Assembly (NCBI GenBank): GCA_027577415.1
Contig: JANBQS010000070.1
Location: 1 to 40,952, forward strand
Direction: 5' to 3'
DNA from: Coemansia sp. RSA 922
Lineage: Eukaryota; Kickxellomycota; Kickxellomycetes; Kickxellales; Kickxellaceae
Length of the DNA stretch: 40,952 nt
Shown here: piece after piece, positions 25,006 to 36,565 of the stretch
Numbering within the stretch: position 1 is the first letter of the stretch
How the letters are laid out: each line of letters starts with the position of its first letter
Translations under genes and position numbers: made by a program
The notes under the pieces: model-generated
What the model was told of the DNA's origin: nothing
The model's database searches: none
The model's input: only the letters and a program-made list of their open reading frames with translations

Positions 25006-27765
25006 ATGATGACAGAACGCAAGAGACGGTCAGAAGACGGTCGAGACCTCGACGCCCAGCCTCAGCCAACTCTGGCCAAGAAACGGCACACATCCAAGGA
25101 CAACGACTTTGGCACGGTGTCTGCTGATTTTGACGCAAATGCAGCAATGCTCGACTTGGTACAGTATCACTAACAGATTTTCTTTTATCTTGCTGCTCGA
25201 AAAAGGAGGGGAATTATTTTTTTTGTACACCTATTACTAAATACGCGTCAGTTCTTATCGCTCGCTCTCCCAAATATTTTTTCTTCGAAATCTGTGTAGG
25301 ACTCTATTCGCAACTTTCAAAAGGAGGCGATATGGCGTCAAATGCAAGAATACAAGCGCGATGCGGCACGGGCACACCTAAAGGCCACAGACGTTGAGCG
25401 GCGGCAAGTAAAGTGGGCGGAGCGGATAGGCAGCGTGTGCAGTATGTGGGACCAAGCAGTGCGCGACCTCGAGGCCATAGTAAACGATTCTTCCGATCCT
25501 GCTACTATCGTCGCCCAGCACGAGCCACTGATCGATGTTGTCTTGCCAGTAAAGTCCCACCACCGTTCGGCTGCCGGGTCCAACGACAACGCGGCGGAGA
25601 GTTCTTCGACAGAGGCGGCGCAGTCCAGCCTGGAGCGGTTCAACGCGTCGGTCAACAATGTACTAAAACAGCTGCAGCACAAGAGCGAGGCACGGTCGCC
25701 TATTGACTGGAGTGCTGCTGCTGACCGGCTGTCGCGGATGCGAGTGTCCCAGAGCGAGGTTGACAATCTCAAGTCCCGCGTGGCCCTACTATCGCGCCAG
25801 CTCTCAGAGGAGCGGGATGTGCTGGAAGAGCGCGAGACTGAGTTGCGGCGCGCACTCAAGCGGCTGGATCGTATGGCGTGTCCTACTGTTCGGGACAATT
25901 ATGCGCATATGGCTCGCCACGAACCAGACAACCACGACGCGCCAGGCTCGGCATCCCCCGACAAGAACAACAACGGCGGCGCTGACGTGTCCGATTCTCA
26001 GTCGCTTCAAACACAGCCGCTATCTCCAACCGGCGGCTCTGATGCGACGGCAAAGCCCGCGGTCAATGGCGTCTCGGCTATTACCCTGCAAGCGCAGCAG
26101 GAAAAGGCGGACTACATGCTGCTGGCGGAGCGGCGACTGGGCGAGATCGAGGACAAGGTGCGAGAAAACACGCAATTGCAGTCTCTTGTCGACGGGCTGC
26201 GCTTGCAAATGGCGTCGGTGCCGGACCACATTATCGCCGAGTCTGCGCTGTACAAGCAAGTGGAGTCGAGCCGGGACTACTACAGCGCACAGGCGCAGCG
26301 GCTGCAAGTGGAGGTGGAGCGGTTGTTTGCCGAGGTGGCGGAGCTAAAGACAACGCGGGGCGAGTTTGAGGACTCGATTGTGGCTGGGTCGTCTACGCAG
26401 CGGCAGGCGCTGGAGGTGGAGATGCGGCGGCTACAGGCGGACTTGGTTCGGGTGCGGCACCATCGAGATCAGATCCAGCGCGAGCTCGAGGAGCGGCGGG
26501 CGCAAGACTCGGTGGAGGACCAAAAGAGTGCCGAGCTCAAGCTGCTGTCTGACGTTCGGCGCGAGCGCATGAATGCTCTTATTTCGGAGAACAAGCGGCT
26601 CTTGGCATATGTGGCTGTTATGCGTGGGGATCGGGCGGCGTTTGAGACATACACCGACGACGAGCTTAGCAAAACTACGGCCGTTGCCGACGAGCTGCGC
26701 GCCAAGCTGGAGCAGGTCGTGCGGCGCGAGCGGCATCTCTCCGAGCAGCTCGGGTCGCTCGCTATCAACAACCGCGATGCCGAAGGCGTGACCCCTGGCG
26801 ACGCGTCACCGCCGCCGGCTACGACCGCTGCTGCTGAGTTGCAAAATGCTCGCGACCAAGCAGCGCAGCTATTGCGGCGCGTGCAAAAGTACGAAGAAGT
26901 GCTGGGCGGAGCGGTTGTCGATGATCAAGGACGTATATCCGAAGACTATAGCAGCAGCGAGCTGGCGGCCAAGCAGCGGCGCGTGGATGAGCTGACTTTG
27001 CAGCGCGACAGCCTGCAGAAGACGTCGGAGATGATGGAGCGCGAGCTGCAGACGATCTGCGAGTCATTTGCCAAGCTCGAGGAGCAAAACACGAGCAAAG
27101 TGTGGGAGCTCAGCGGCAAGGAGCAGGCGATTGCGCGCGTTGTGGCGGAAAAGTGCAAGTATGAGGAAAAGTTCATCGGGCTGAACAAGGACCGCGAGGC
27201 GGCGCGGCTGGCCAACCAGGCGCTGCGACACCAGAACGCCAAGCAGCTGGAGCACATCAAGGCTGTCGAGGAGCGCGACCGCGCGCTGACGCAGCAGCTG
27301 GCTTTGGTCGGCAGCGAGGCTGAGCAGGCGACGGCGGCGTGGCAGGCGGCTGCTGCCAAGCTGCAGGACGCGCAGCAGCGAACGGCTGAGCTGGAGGAGC
27401 AGGCTAGGGCGCTTGAGGAGCGCGCGCGCATTGCCACGCAGGCGCTGGGCGAGCGCACTGAGGCGCTGGCGGCGGCTGAGCACGAGCGGAGGCGCACGCA
27501 GGAGTCGCTGGATCTGGCGAATAGGCGCGTCAGCGAGTCGGAGCGGCCTACGGACCAGACGGGTCTTGCGAAGCTGTGTGCGGACTACAAGGCGCTGCTC
27601 AAGTGTCCGACGTGCCAGACCAACTTCAAGTCGCATGTGCTTTTGCGCTGCATGCATGTCTTTTGCAAACAGTGCATTGATTCGCGCATAGAGACTCGTC
27701 AGCGCAAGTGTCCGTCGTGTAGCGAGCCCTTTGGCGCGAAGGATGTCAGGCAGATCTACCTATAA
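25006..27765 (+). CDS. BRE1: Bre1-like E3 ubiquitin ligase for histone H2B (two exons)
   Basis: Exons are 25006-25158 and 25300-27765, giving 872 residues. The 141-nt intron has GTACAG..TGTAG ends and phase 0, and joins MLDL to DSIRNFQKEAIWRQM, the QKEAIWRQMQEYKR signature of Bre1/RNF20. An early KKRH patch may be a nuclear signal. Residues about 170-800 are mostly coiled coil (many E/R/L/Q heptads). The C-terminal C3HC4 RING has C820-x2-C823, C835, H837, C840-x2-C843 and C855-x2-C858 (CPTC, CMHVFCKQC, CPSC), ending DVRQIYL as in the family. Bre1 with Rad6 monoubiquitinates H2B, which is needed for H3K4 and H3K79 methylation. A nearer ATG at 25009 is equally possible. Confidence 0.92.
25159..25299 (+). 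other. Intron of the BRE1-like gene
   Basis: GT at 25159 and AG at 25298-25299, 141 nt, phase 0. CACTAAC near the 5' end and TTACTAAAT near 25233 are candidate branch sites. The retained sequence would stop after LVQYH. Confidence 0.8.
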
Positions 27766-28154
27766 AAATATTACCTTATTTCTGCGCGCTATGAACTCTT
27801 TTTTTCCCCCCATTTCTAATTATATAATTCTATTTTTGGTATTCGCTGGTGGCTGGGATGTGTGGCCGCCCCGGAAGTGTCTAGATGTGGCTATGTTGCG
27901 TGAGTTCTAGTCTGACCACATTTCCATTTTTTGCATCAGGGCCTTTTTTCATGGAGTTTGTATGTATGGAGGCTGGGCGCAGCGATTGTCAATTTCTTTT
28001 CTTCATAAGAAAAGTATTACTCATGCTATGTCCTTTTTCTTCTCTCCTTAAAGCTTCCGCCTCTCCCCCCTTCTTTTTTTTACCCTTCTTACTTTTTTTA
28101 TTCGTTCATACTCCCTCCCTTCCCCCCTTTATTATTCTCTCTGTACCACACCCA
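27766..28154. other. Intergenic region, leader of the TBC gene
   Basis: The downstream frame is open from 27885 but without a convincing start. The last 110 bp are C/T-rich, a typical leader in this window. Confidence 0.5.
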
Positions 28155-31100
28155 ATGGCGGATGCTGTTGCTGCTGACATGGGCCAGGACGTTGGCGCAG
28201 TAACCACGGTGGATGGCGCGAGGTCTGGCACTGTTTCTTCTCTCACACCTCTTTCTTCACCTTGTTCATCGCCTCGCTCGCATCAATATCATACACCTCT
28301 TTCGACTACGCATACCATCAACGATAGCGTGGACTCTTCACAACACACACTTTGTCGACGCACGGCCAGACCAAGTTCATATAAGGAAGCTAGTTTGACG
28401 GCGGTGCGACTGACTGCGAAATTCCACTCTTTGCCTGAACCCACGCGAGAAACTTGTGCTGAGGAGTTGGACGCAATGGCCGCCACACTTGAATTGGGGC
28501 AGACTTTGTTGGGCAATTCGACTGATACTAAAGCCGGGTACTCTTTGCCGACGTCGTCAGAGTCATTGGCGGCTTCTTCTGGGGCACTGGTCTCGTCGTC
28601 TGTTACGGTTGTGGATCGTGGTGGGACTGAGCAGACGCGGGAGTCGGCTGCTACTTTGAGTATGCCTAGTGTGGACGGCATTGTTGGTATCCCTCTTGTT
28701 GCTGCTACTGCGATGGGCGACAACGTTAGACATGAACGTATGGCAGTAGCGGGAGACGGCTGCCAACAAAAATACGAACAATCGGTGGTCAGCTCTTCTC
28801 ATAAAGACTGTAATGAGTGCTGCGCTCCAGGTATTGTGAGCCAAGAGGTTGCTTACGACTTGCCTTCGGATATTGACAAGGACAATGGACGCAATAACAT
28901 TGCTGGGGCTAAGCGTCTGTCTGATAGAAACTACGCCGATCGGTTTGGTAGCTACTATGAATACTCAGCGGCTATTGTCGAGGACGACAAGTCAGCTTTG
29001 GAATCACCGGCTCGTGCTGACCATATGCGGCTGCTGCTGCCAAGACAGAGGCGTCAGAATGGCGTCCCGGCTCATCGTTCTCCGCCGCATTTGCCCTTGC
29101 CCAAGGTCCCACCGCCCCTGCGGTCGACGTACAAGAGCGAGCCTGTGATGCAAGGCAGAGGCGATCTGTGTGACCCGCGTAACAGCTATTCGCAGACATT
29201 GGAGAACGCTCTTTTCTATTCGCAGGCTATTCGACAAATCCGCGAGACCGACTGTGTGGATGCTTCGGATCCCTATGCCGTGGCCGTTCCTCGTGCGAGA
29301 CCTGGCAAGGAGGATATTCGGCAGCGGAGGGCTCGTAATGTTATTGCGTCGCGCGAAGTGTTTAGTATTACGACTCCCTCGGCTTTTATACCACTGCCGT
29401 CGGCGGGTAAAAATGGCGCTGGCGGGATGTGGGCCCTGGAGGCTATGCCAAAGCTGCCGTCTTCTATTGAGCGATCTCTGGCTATGCGCTCTGAGCCTGC
29501 TATTAAATTAGCGGCAGGTAAGCAGAAAAGTGGCAATGGTACGGCGGTCCCTATTACCCGGATGCTTCCACCGACTATTACTGCGAGGTCCGCTGCTGTT
29601 GAGGATGGTGGTGTGGCTTTGGCTAGCAACAATACTCCTACTACGTCGTCTGGATTCTTTAGCAAAAGCTATGACCACAATAGCGTTGGGCGTGGTGGCG
29701 ATGCACAGGAGACGGCGTGGGAGGCGGCTAGACGGGCGGGTATTGACCAGCCGCTGCCTACGGCGGCAGAATTCGCAGAGGGACTAAAGCAGCGTGGAGT
29801 GAATATGCCGCGGACAGCAGCATCGTCGATTATCACGGCGCGTAGCGTACAATTGCGACAGCGGCAGCGGCCATACAGCACAGCCGAGTCTGCAGTGGTG
29901 GTATTTGGATCTGACGAGGAAGAGGATGATGAAGAAGATGGTGAGTATGTGGCGGTCCCTGGTGGAAAGCGTACAAGCATTATGACGCAGACCTCGCGGA
30001 CGCAGTTTCGGCTGTCTATGGCATCGCACTTTTCGCTGGCATCTGGAGTCGACCATCCGCCACAGCCGGAGGCGCAGCCTGAGCAGCAGCAGGGGGGACG
30101 GACGCAAGTGTCGTCGCATTCGCGGCAAGTGGCTACGCGGCTTTTGATGCGGGCTGGGTTCAGCAGTATTGCCATTCGCGTGGCCAGACTGGGGCGGGCA
30201 CCGGCGGTGGCAGCAATGGCAGCGAGTACGTTGACGAGGAGCCATGGCGCACTGATTGCCGCCGCAGAGTCGGACGCTGAGGAAAGCGATGCAGGTGTGG
30301 ATCTGGACCCGAATGGACTGCAGACACTGCGAGCGGAGCGGCGCAAGCAGGTTAAGCGGATTGACGAGTACGGGTTTCTGCAGTTTGAGGGCGACGATGA
30401 GCGGCCGTCGGAGTATGCGCAGCAATACGAGGCGTGGCGGGGGCGGCGGGCTCGCGGACGGAGCCGGGCGGGCGGCCTGCTGAGCGATGAACCGAGACTT
30501 GTTGCGGGCAGCGAGGCCAAGTGGGAGACACTGCTGCGGTCATTTGACAGTGCGACATTGCGTGGGTCACGCAAGGTCAAGCAGCTGGTGCAGGCAGGCG
30601 TGCCCGCGCGGATGCGTGCGCAGGTGTACTACGCCATGTCGGGCGCGAGTAAGCTGGAGCGTGGCGATGAGTATGCCCGGCTGCTAGCACTAGAGCCCGT
30701 GGCCATCTTTGACGTCATTGAGCGCGACGTGGCTAGGTGCTACCCGGACCACGCCATGTTTTCTGATGCCGAGGGCGTGGGCCAACGCCAGCTGCGTCGT
30801 ATACTGCGCGCCTATGCACAGTATGACACCAGTGTTGGGTACTGCCAGGGAATGGGCCGCCTGGTCGGCCTCTTTCTCATAGTCGGGCTGTCCGAGGAGC
30901 AGGCGTTCTGGGTGCTGGCCGCGACTATCGCCAACTACATTCCGCAGTACTACGTCCCCGACCTATGTGGCCTGCGTGTACATACGGCGGTGTTCGAAGC
31001 ACTCTTGGCGGAGCGCTCCCCGCGTTTGCACGCCCACCTGGCTGACGAGGGCTGTGACGCGCTTATGTATGCCACACCCTGGTTCATGACTGTGTTTACA

Positions 31101-31379
31101 TTGTCGTTGCCCTGGCCTGCTGCACTCCGCGTCTGGGACTGGTTCATGTTCAGGGGCACCAAAGTCCTGTTCCGTGTGGCACTGGCTATTACTGACTTGG
31201 CGGCGGCGTACTTGCTGGAGGCGTGTCCTTCTATTACGGAGCTGCTGGGATTCCTTTTGCATATCCCTCATTCTCTTGTCGACGCCGACACGCTTATTGC
31301 GGCGGCGGCAAAGGTTAAGATCTCTGAGCGCCATATCGACCGGCTGACGAGCAGGCTGTCGGCTCGACTCAACAAATGA
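28155..31379 (+). CDS. TBC-domain Rab GTPase-activating protein
   Basis: The 1074-residue product starts at ATG 28155 (MADAVAADMGQD). The first 750 residues are Ser/Thr/Ala-rich and probably disordered, with an acidic stretch (SDEEEDDEEDGEY). The TBC domain occupies about residues 800-1060: GVPARMRAQVYYAMSG, then IERDVAR with the catalytic arginine finger R861, then GYCQGM with the glutamine finger Q898. DALMYATPWFMTVFT, RVWDWFMFRGTKVLFRVALA and a closing helical part follow. Both fingers are present, so it should accelerate GTP hydrolysis by a Rab protein. The layout resembles GAPs of the Gyp/EVI5-like groups with a long N-terminal extension, but the target Rab cannot be told. No intron is seen. 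Confidence 0.9.
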   Translation: MADAVAADMGQDVGAVTTVDGARSGTVSSLTPLSSPCSSPRSHQYHTPLSTTHTINDSVDSSQHTLCRRTARPSSYKEASLTAVRLTAKFHSLPEPTRETCAEELDAMAATLELGQTLLGNSTDTKAGYSLPTSSESLAASSGALVSSSVTVVDRGGTEQTRESAATLSMPSVDGIVGIPLVAATAMGDNVRHERMAVAGDGCQQKYEQSVVSSSHKDCNECCAPGIVSQEVAYDLPSDIDKDNGRNNIAGAKRLSDRNYADRFGSYYEYSAAIVEDDKSALESPARADHMRLLLPRQRRQNGVPAHRSPPHLPLPKVPPPLRSTYKSEPVMQGRGDLCDPRNSYSQTLENALFYSQAIRQIRETDCVDASDPYAVAVPRARPGKEDIRQRRARNVIASREVFSITTPSAFIPLPSAGKNGAGGMWALEAMPKLPSSIERSLAMRSEPAIKLAAGKQKSGNGTAVPITRMLPPTITARSAAVEDGGVALASNNTPTTSSGFFSKSYDHNSVGRGGDAQETAWEAARRAGIDQPLPTAAEFAEGLKQRGVNMPRTAASSIITARSVQLRQRQRPYSTAESAVVVFGSDEEEDDEEDGEYVAVPGGKRTSIMTQTSRTQFRLSMASHFSLASGVDHPPQPEAQPEQQQGGRTQVSSHSRQVATRLLMRAGFSSIAIRVARLGRAPAVAAMAASTLTRSHGALIAAAESDAEESDAGVDLDPNGLQTLRAERRKQVKRIDEYGFLQFEGDDERPSEYAQQYEAWRGRRARGRSRAGGLLSDEPRLVAGSEAKWETLLRSFDSATLRGSRKVKQLVQAGVPARMRAQVYYAMSGASKLERGDEYARLLALEPVAIFDVIERDVARCYPDHAMFSDAEGVGQRQLRRILRAYAQYDTSVGYCQGMGRLVGLFLIVGLSEEQAFWVLAATIANYIPQYYVPDLCGLRVHTAVFEALLAERSPRLHAHLADEGCDALMYATPWFMTVFTLSLPWPAALRVWDWFMFRGTKVLFRVALAITDLAAAYLLEACPSITELLGFLLHIPHSLVDADTLIAAAAKVKISERHIDRLTSRLSARLNK

Positions 31380-31650
31380 CACGTTAATACATACGTTGTC
31401 CTACATGTCTGCTGACACATTCAATGGCTTTTGTATGTGCTTGGCTTGTGACAACATGAATTTTTTGCATCTCCCCCCTCCCTCCCCTCCAAGCCCTTGC
31501 ATAAATCTCCCCCCTACTCCTTACATATTTTCCTTTTTCTCTCCCCCCACACATATTTCTTTCACCCTTCTCTTCCTCCGCACACTTTTTTTTTATTCAT
31601 ACTCAGATTACATTTTATATATTTTTTTCACTTCTTTTTTTTTTCGACAA

Positions 31651-32184
31651 ATGGAGCAAGTACGCCAGTTACATGACAAGTATTTCGAACAAGCAGACAA
31701 AGTTTTGTCATCTATTCCGATAGCCCACACGTTCCAAGCACGCACCGGAGTACCCAAAGTATACGGTGGACTAGGACTAGCCTCACTAGTACTCTCACTC
31801 GTGTTTTTCAATATTGGCGCACCGCTTCTAGTCAACTTGACTGGTTTCGGATACGCAGCGTACGCGTCGTTCAATGCTATCGAGAGTCCCGGCAAGGAAG
31901 ACGATATTCAATGGCTAACGTACTGGGTAGTGTTTGGATTCTGTAACGTGGCAGAGTATTTCACCGGTCTGCTCACCTACTGGATACCCTTTTACTATGT
32001 GTTCAAGCTGGGTTTCTTAGTCTGGCTCATGATGCCAGCTACAAGGGGCGCAGAGAGACTATACCTAAGTACTATCAAACCAGTTGTCGCACATGTTAAA
32101 ACCATGGCCAGCGCACAACCAGCTCCCACCGTCCAACCAGCTCCCCACGTCCAACCAGCTCCCCAACCCAAGAAGTCCGACTAA
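31651..32184 (+). CDS. YOP1: Yop1/DP1-REEP family ER-shaping protein
   Basis: The 177-residue membrane protein curves ER tubules together with reticulons. ATG 31651 follows a T-rich leader. Residues 36-78 and 87-130 form two hydrophobic hairpins (GLGLASLVLSLVFFNIGAPLL; WLTYWVVFGFCNVAEYF; WIPFYYVFKLGFLVWLMMP). SPGKEDDIQWLTYWVVF and PATRGAERLY are signatures of the TB2/DP1/HVA22 domain. The C-terminus has three to four QPAP repeats ending PKKSD. Length matches yeast Yop1 (about 180). No intron is seen. Its stop is 52 bp from that of the convergent FYVE gene. Confidence 0.93.
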   Translation: MEQVRQLHDKYFEQADKVLSSIPIAHTFQARTGVPKVYGGLGLASLVLSLVFFNIGAPLLVNLTGFGYAAYASFNAIESPGKEDDIQWLTYWVVFGFCNVAEYFTGLLTYWIPFYYVFKLGFLVWLMMPATRGAERLYLSTIKPVVAHVKTMASAQPAPTVQPAPHVQPAPQPKKSD

Positions 32185-32236
32185 AAAATAACTATCCGTT
32201 TTTCATTTTCCTTTATTTCTATATAAAAAAAATACA

Positions 32237-33790
32237 TTAAAGGTTGCGCTCAATAATAGACAACTCTACGTCCAAGTCACTCAACGAAGTCTGTAGAGAG
32301 ATAGCATCTTCCAGACGACGCTCTCTTTGTGCCTCACTAATATACCCTAATACGCGTTGTCGCTGGTCGCGGAGTACTTGCAGCGAGTCCAATTTCTCCT
32401 CCAAAGGCGTATCAGCCAATCTAGCCTGCCTCTGCGGGTCAGCATCCAGAGCACGCTCCACCAAATCGTCCAGCAACGAAGCTGGCTCTACAGGCTTTGC
32501 AGAGCGTGGCGCAATGACAAAAGACAAAAGCGAAGCAGCCAATCCACCCGCACCATTCGCCGTAGGCAATGACGTAACCGGCAATGGCACAGGTGGCTCA
32601 CACACAGCAACAGTCTGCAAGGGCTGCTGATCAATGCTAGTCGACCGCGAAACAGGCTTGGGCGTAGTAGGCAATGACCCTGATTTACTAGGCACCAAAG
32701 CCAGTGTAAACATATGCGTCTGCAGGTACATAACCACCGCCCTCCGAATAGCAGCATGCAAACGGCCGTCCGTAGGCGAGTCCGCCGGCAACGCAACAAC
32801 CAATTTCGATGCGCGATCAGCGTCCCCAAACGCCCTAGTAAGTTTCGCCCTCACAGCCGCCGCCCTACCCAAGTCCCTGCCCCCCATCATCCTCTTAAAC
32901 ACAGGCAGCAGGCGCTCAGCATCCTCCATACCAGCCCTAATATCCTCATAATATTTCAGCACCACTCCACCCTGTACAGTCTCCTGACGACGGCCCTGGA
33001 TCCTAGCAACAGTGCGCCCGCAGTCACCACACATCCGCAGCCGCTCCTCAAGCAAAGTAGTACACGACCCGCAGACAACCCGCCCACAGATCCGACAGTG
33101 ATGACGCCGCACAGACACCCGTCCGAACCGCCGCTCACACAACGGACACACATCCCGCGAATCGTCTGGCTCCCACGCCACAACACGCTGCTCAGCCTCA
33201 GCAACATCAGAACCACTATGCGCCAATGCCAGTCTCTCAATACGACGCTCAACCCGGTTATCCTCCAACCGAGCAGCACTTACAGCAGCTCTCCGCATAT
33301 TCATAAACCCCGCCGTCAAGCTCCGCACCACGCCCGGCCCGTCCTCAACCACCCGCCTCCGCTCATTCGTCTGCCGACCCACAACTTCAGTGCCAAGTAC
33401 AGCTTTGCCGGCACCCCGGAAGAACCCCAGAATAGCATCAGCCACATCGTCGAGATCGTCCTGTGGTGCTGTACGCCGGGTCCCGTCACTGTGCATCTCG
33501 TCTAAATGCATGTTCAAAAGCAATAGTGTCCCCGCCTGCACTCCACATATAGGACAGCTCAGAGACTGAGTCTCAAACGTGCTTATTGTCGACCGCCGTG
33601 GCACCGCAGATTGCGCCGAATGTGTCCGTAAAGGTCCTACTATCTCATTGGTTTCGGGCGTGCTGGTTATACTAGACGCCGGACTGTGTGTAAATGTACC
33701 TAGTGTGCGTGCTGTTCGTCGGACATGTCGTACGCTGGCTTCTTTTCGTAAAGGCGATGACGAATTTGCTACCGGAGGCGTTTGAGACAT
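32237..33790 (-). CDS. VAC1: Vac1/rabenosyn-like FYVE endosomal protein
   Basis: The 517-residue product starts at ATG 33790. It has an N-terminal C2H2 finger (C79, C82, H95, H100; CPICGVQAG) and a FYVE domain at about 206-264 with WEPD and the PI3P-binding RRHHCR core (228-233), followed by CGRVVCGSC and CGDC. A helical region follows. The last 70 residues (EKLDSLQVLRDQRQRVLGYI, LEDAISLQTSLSDLD) form a helical hairpin like the Rab-binding end of Vac1/rabenosyn-5. The order C2H2, FYVE, helices matches Vac1 (Pep7), which tethers Golgi vesicles to endosomes with Vps21, Vps45 and Pep12. No intron is seen. Confidence 0.88.
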   Translation of the reverse strand: MSQTPPVANSSSPLRKEASVRHVRRTARTLGTFTHSPASSITSTPETNEIVGPLRTHSAQSAVPRRSTISTFETQSLSCPICGVQAGTLLLLNMHLDEMHSDGTRRTAPQDDLDDVADAILGFFRGAGKAVLGTEVVGRQTNERRRVVEDGPGVVRSLTAGFMNMRRAAVSAARLEDNRVERRIERLALAHSGSDVAEAEQRVVAWEPDDSRDVCPLCERRFGRVSVRRHHCRICGRVVCGSCTTLLEERLRMCGDCGRTVARIQGRRQETVQGGVVLKYYEDIRAGMEDAERLLPVFKRMMGGRDLGRAAAVRAKLTRAFGDADRASKLVVALPADSPTDGRLHAAIRRAVVMYLQTHMFTLALVPSKSGSLPTTPKPVSRSTSIDQQPLQTVAVCEPPVPLPVTSLPTANGAGGLAASLLSFVIAPRSAKPVEPASLLDDLVERALDADPQRQARLADTPLEEKLDSLQVLRDQRQRVLGYISEAQRERRLEDAISLQTSLSDLDVELSIIERNL

Positions 33791-33928
33791 TTTGCATAAA
33801 TTGAATAAATTGGGGAGAAAAGCGAAAAAGAGAGGCAAAAAGGGGCTGATGTGGCCGCTTTCCCCGCATATTTAGTGTTGATGATTTAATCAGAGGGAAT
33901 ACATGAATTTTTATATAGTACATTGATG

Positions 33929-36565
33929 TTACTTGGTCGCGGTTCCGTTATTAGACTTGTATGTGCGTACGAGCCTTTTCCACGCAGATCGCAAGTAACC
34001 AGGGGCATATTTGAACCAGTCCGGCTCTTGGTCAGCAGCCTCGCTTGCCATCTGCGGCTGCTCAGGCAAGTGCCGCAGCAAGGGCGATATACACGGGTCA
34101 AAGCGGTTTTTCGTCGGCGAAGACATGCGCACAGCGCGGATAGTCTCCTTCACAAACTCCTCAAACGTCATCCCCAGTCTCCGCATAAGCTCCGTAATGA
34201 GATGCGCCGCCGGAAACGGACACGCCGCCTCGATAGCACCGAACCTGATCTGCCGCTCGCCTGTGGTATCCGCCGCCGCCACATACGAGCTCCGCGGCAG
34301 CACCAGCTGCGGGTCCTGCATAGCTACAAAAAGGTGCAGCAGCAGCAGCGCCGTGTTAAACCAATGCTTGAGTCGCAATAACGTCCGGATAATGGTCGTC
34401 AGATGGTCCACGGCGATCTGGACCACCTGTGGATCTGGCGAGTGCACAAGCCCCAGGCTGACCGCCACCACCTGCACCAAGGGCAGACTAAGTCCCGCTC
34501 CAAAATGCCCCGGATGCACTCCGTGTCTTTCGCCAAGCTTAAGCAGATTGACGACGTTCTGCGCCGACTGCAAGCTCATGCACCGGCAGAAATGGAACAG
34601 CCACTGGTCGTACGATGCTGCCTTGTCGGGCGTCAGAATCGGCATCGACGACTGGTAGAACTGCAGCGCTCTCGAATCCGTCGCATAAAACGCCTTGTTG
34701 TCGTAAATGTTGCGCAGCATCGACGGGTCCTCGTGCAGAGACAGCACCAGCCCCATCTTCATCAGAAGCAGTCGCGCAAAGTTCCAAAACATGTGTGTAG
34801 AGATGACTTCGCCCAGGTCCGCCCGCTGCGACGTCGCCGTGAACCTAGCTATCGTCGCATCCTCCAGCCTTACGTTCTCTGGCAGCCCCAGGTACCAGTT
34901 GGTCAGCCGCATTTCAAAGTCAATGAATGTCTCGAACAGCGGCGTCTTACTCGCATGGTGGAACAAGTACGCCGCATTGCTAATCGCTCCCACCAGCAGG
35001 AACAGCTCGCCGCTAGCCGCCGTATTGCCCCACCTCGGGTCCTGCAATGCCCCAGGCCCCAAAGACACAGTATACCCAGGCGCCGTATCAGAACCGACTA
35101 TTCGAATATGCCTGTACGTGAAATCAAACGTCGGCTTGGGTGGCAGTGCGATCTCTATGCCGCCGATCTGCTTGTCCATCAGCACAGCAGCCCAAATATC
35201 GTTGATGAGCGAGTGCCAGTACGCCCGCTGCACGCGCTGGTACTCAAAGTCAAACTCCTCGCGCTGCACCTCGGGCCACGGAAAGTCAGTATCCCGGAAT
35301 ATGATACCCTCAGCCAGCCGTCTTGCCATCGTCGTGTGCATCCACATAGTGCCCCACCGCCCTACCAATGCCTCGTAGTTGGCCAGCACCAACACCCCCT
35401 GCACACTCCGCAGATTTGCCTCATCCATAGCGTCCTCTACATGTTGCTTTGCCATGCGGTAAAACGTCTCGTGCACGTTTGCGTACCGCTCGCCATCGTC
35501 GTCAGAAGCCAAGTTCCACGCCGCCACTGCCAGCATCGCGTAAATGATCAAGGGCGTCAGCATGTGTCGCCGATACCGAAACCAGAAGAACTCCTCCTGC
35601 ACGATCCCCGCGCTAGGATACTGGTACCGAAAAAACGCCTTGAGCATATTGTCCAACGAGTCTGGCATCGCCGTAGGCAGCGATGCCTCGATCTGCTTTG
35701 GATCCACGCCCTGGCTGACCAACGACGGGCTATACGTAGTAGACGGCGACCCCAAACTCGATACACTGCCCGCAAACGATCCGCTGCGGTCAGTACGATC
35801 CACTACATGGCCCAGATCAACCGTCGCCACACTAGCAGATGCCGAAGGAAGCGACAGCCCGCGTATTATATCAGATATCCCGGGTGTCGCCAGCCCACCA
35901 CCAGCTGAGAATTCAATAGCAGAAGTGGTTATAACCGGCGGTCGCATACGAGACGCCGGCTCCACACGCGTCGTAAGCGGTGGCAAAACCCGCCACCCCA
36001 GCGAAGTCATCGGACTAGATACTCTCGGTTCTACCTTCGCCGACGAAACCCTCTGTATATGTGGCGACACTGGTCGAAACGGAAACGCATTCGATTGCGA
36101 AGGTGAATTGGATCCAACCCGGTTCATAGACGCCACAACAGGCTTCATTAGTTGCGAGTGCGATAGTCCATCAATACTCTGCTCGCTTTTGATTGTCACT
36201 GGCAACAAAGACGCCTTCTCTCCCTGCTTTCCTCGCTGTCTATATCCCTTCGTTACAGATCCGCTAGACACCGCGGATCCCTTCGTCCTCATATGTCGAA
36301 GTGATGGCTGGTACACGCAAGTACATCCGTATTTGACACAGTTTATACACGATGGCTTCTCACTACCACACTTCACCTATATCAAAAGCAAACAAAAAAG
36401 GAGAGATCAGTACACAAAAGGTAGAATAAAAAGAGCAACTATAAATGCCAAATGCCTTAAACGTACTTTGCGACTCCTGCACGTTACACAGGTCTTTAGT
36501 AATGGCATCTCAGAGTCATCATCACCGTTCTGCACGACACTCTTGCCTTTTGCCTGGGCAGTCAT
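33929..36565 (-). CDS. Zn2Cys6 zinc-cluster transcription factor 1 (two exons)
   Basis: Exon 1 is 36565-36467 and exon 2 is 36376-33929, giving 848 residues. The 90-nt intron (GTACGT..GATATAG) is phase 0 and lies inside the zinc cluster, between CVTCRSRK and VKCGSEKPSC. The cluster uses C26, C29, C36, C43, C46 and C53. Residues 60-240 are Ser/Pro-rich. A fungal transcription-factor regulatory domain follows from about 270 (FRYQYPSAGIVQEEFFWFRY, VHETFYRMAKQHVEDAMDEA, ANYEALVGRWGTMWMHTTMA). The family binds CGG-type half-sites and controls metabolism or drug resistance; the target here is unknown. The C-terminus ends in a basic stretch (SAWKRLVRTYK). Confidence 0.88.
36377..36466 (-). other. 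Intron within the zinc cluster of transcription factor 1
   Basis: 90 nt, donor GTACGT and acceptor GATATAG on the minus strand. Without it the zinc cluster would lack its first two cysteines. Confidence 0.85.

Noticed and set aside
34403..35908. 501-codon open frame on the plus strand
   Set aside because: It lies antisense to the regulatory domain of zinc-cluster factor 1 and its product is a shadow with no domain.
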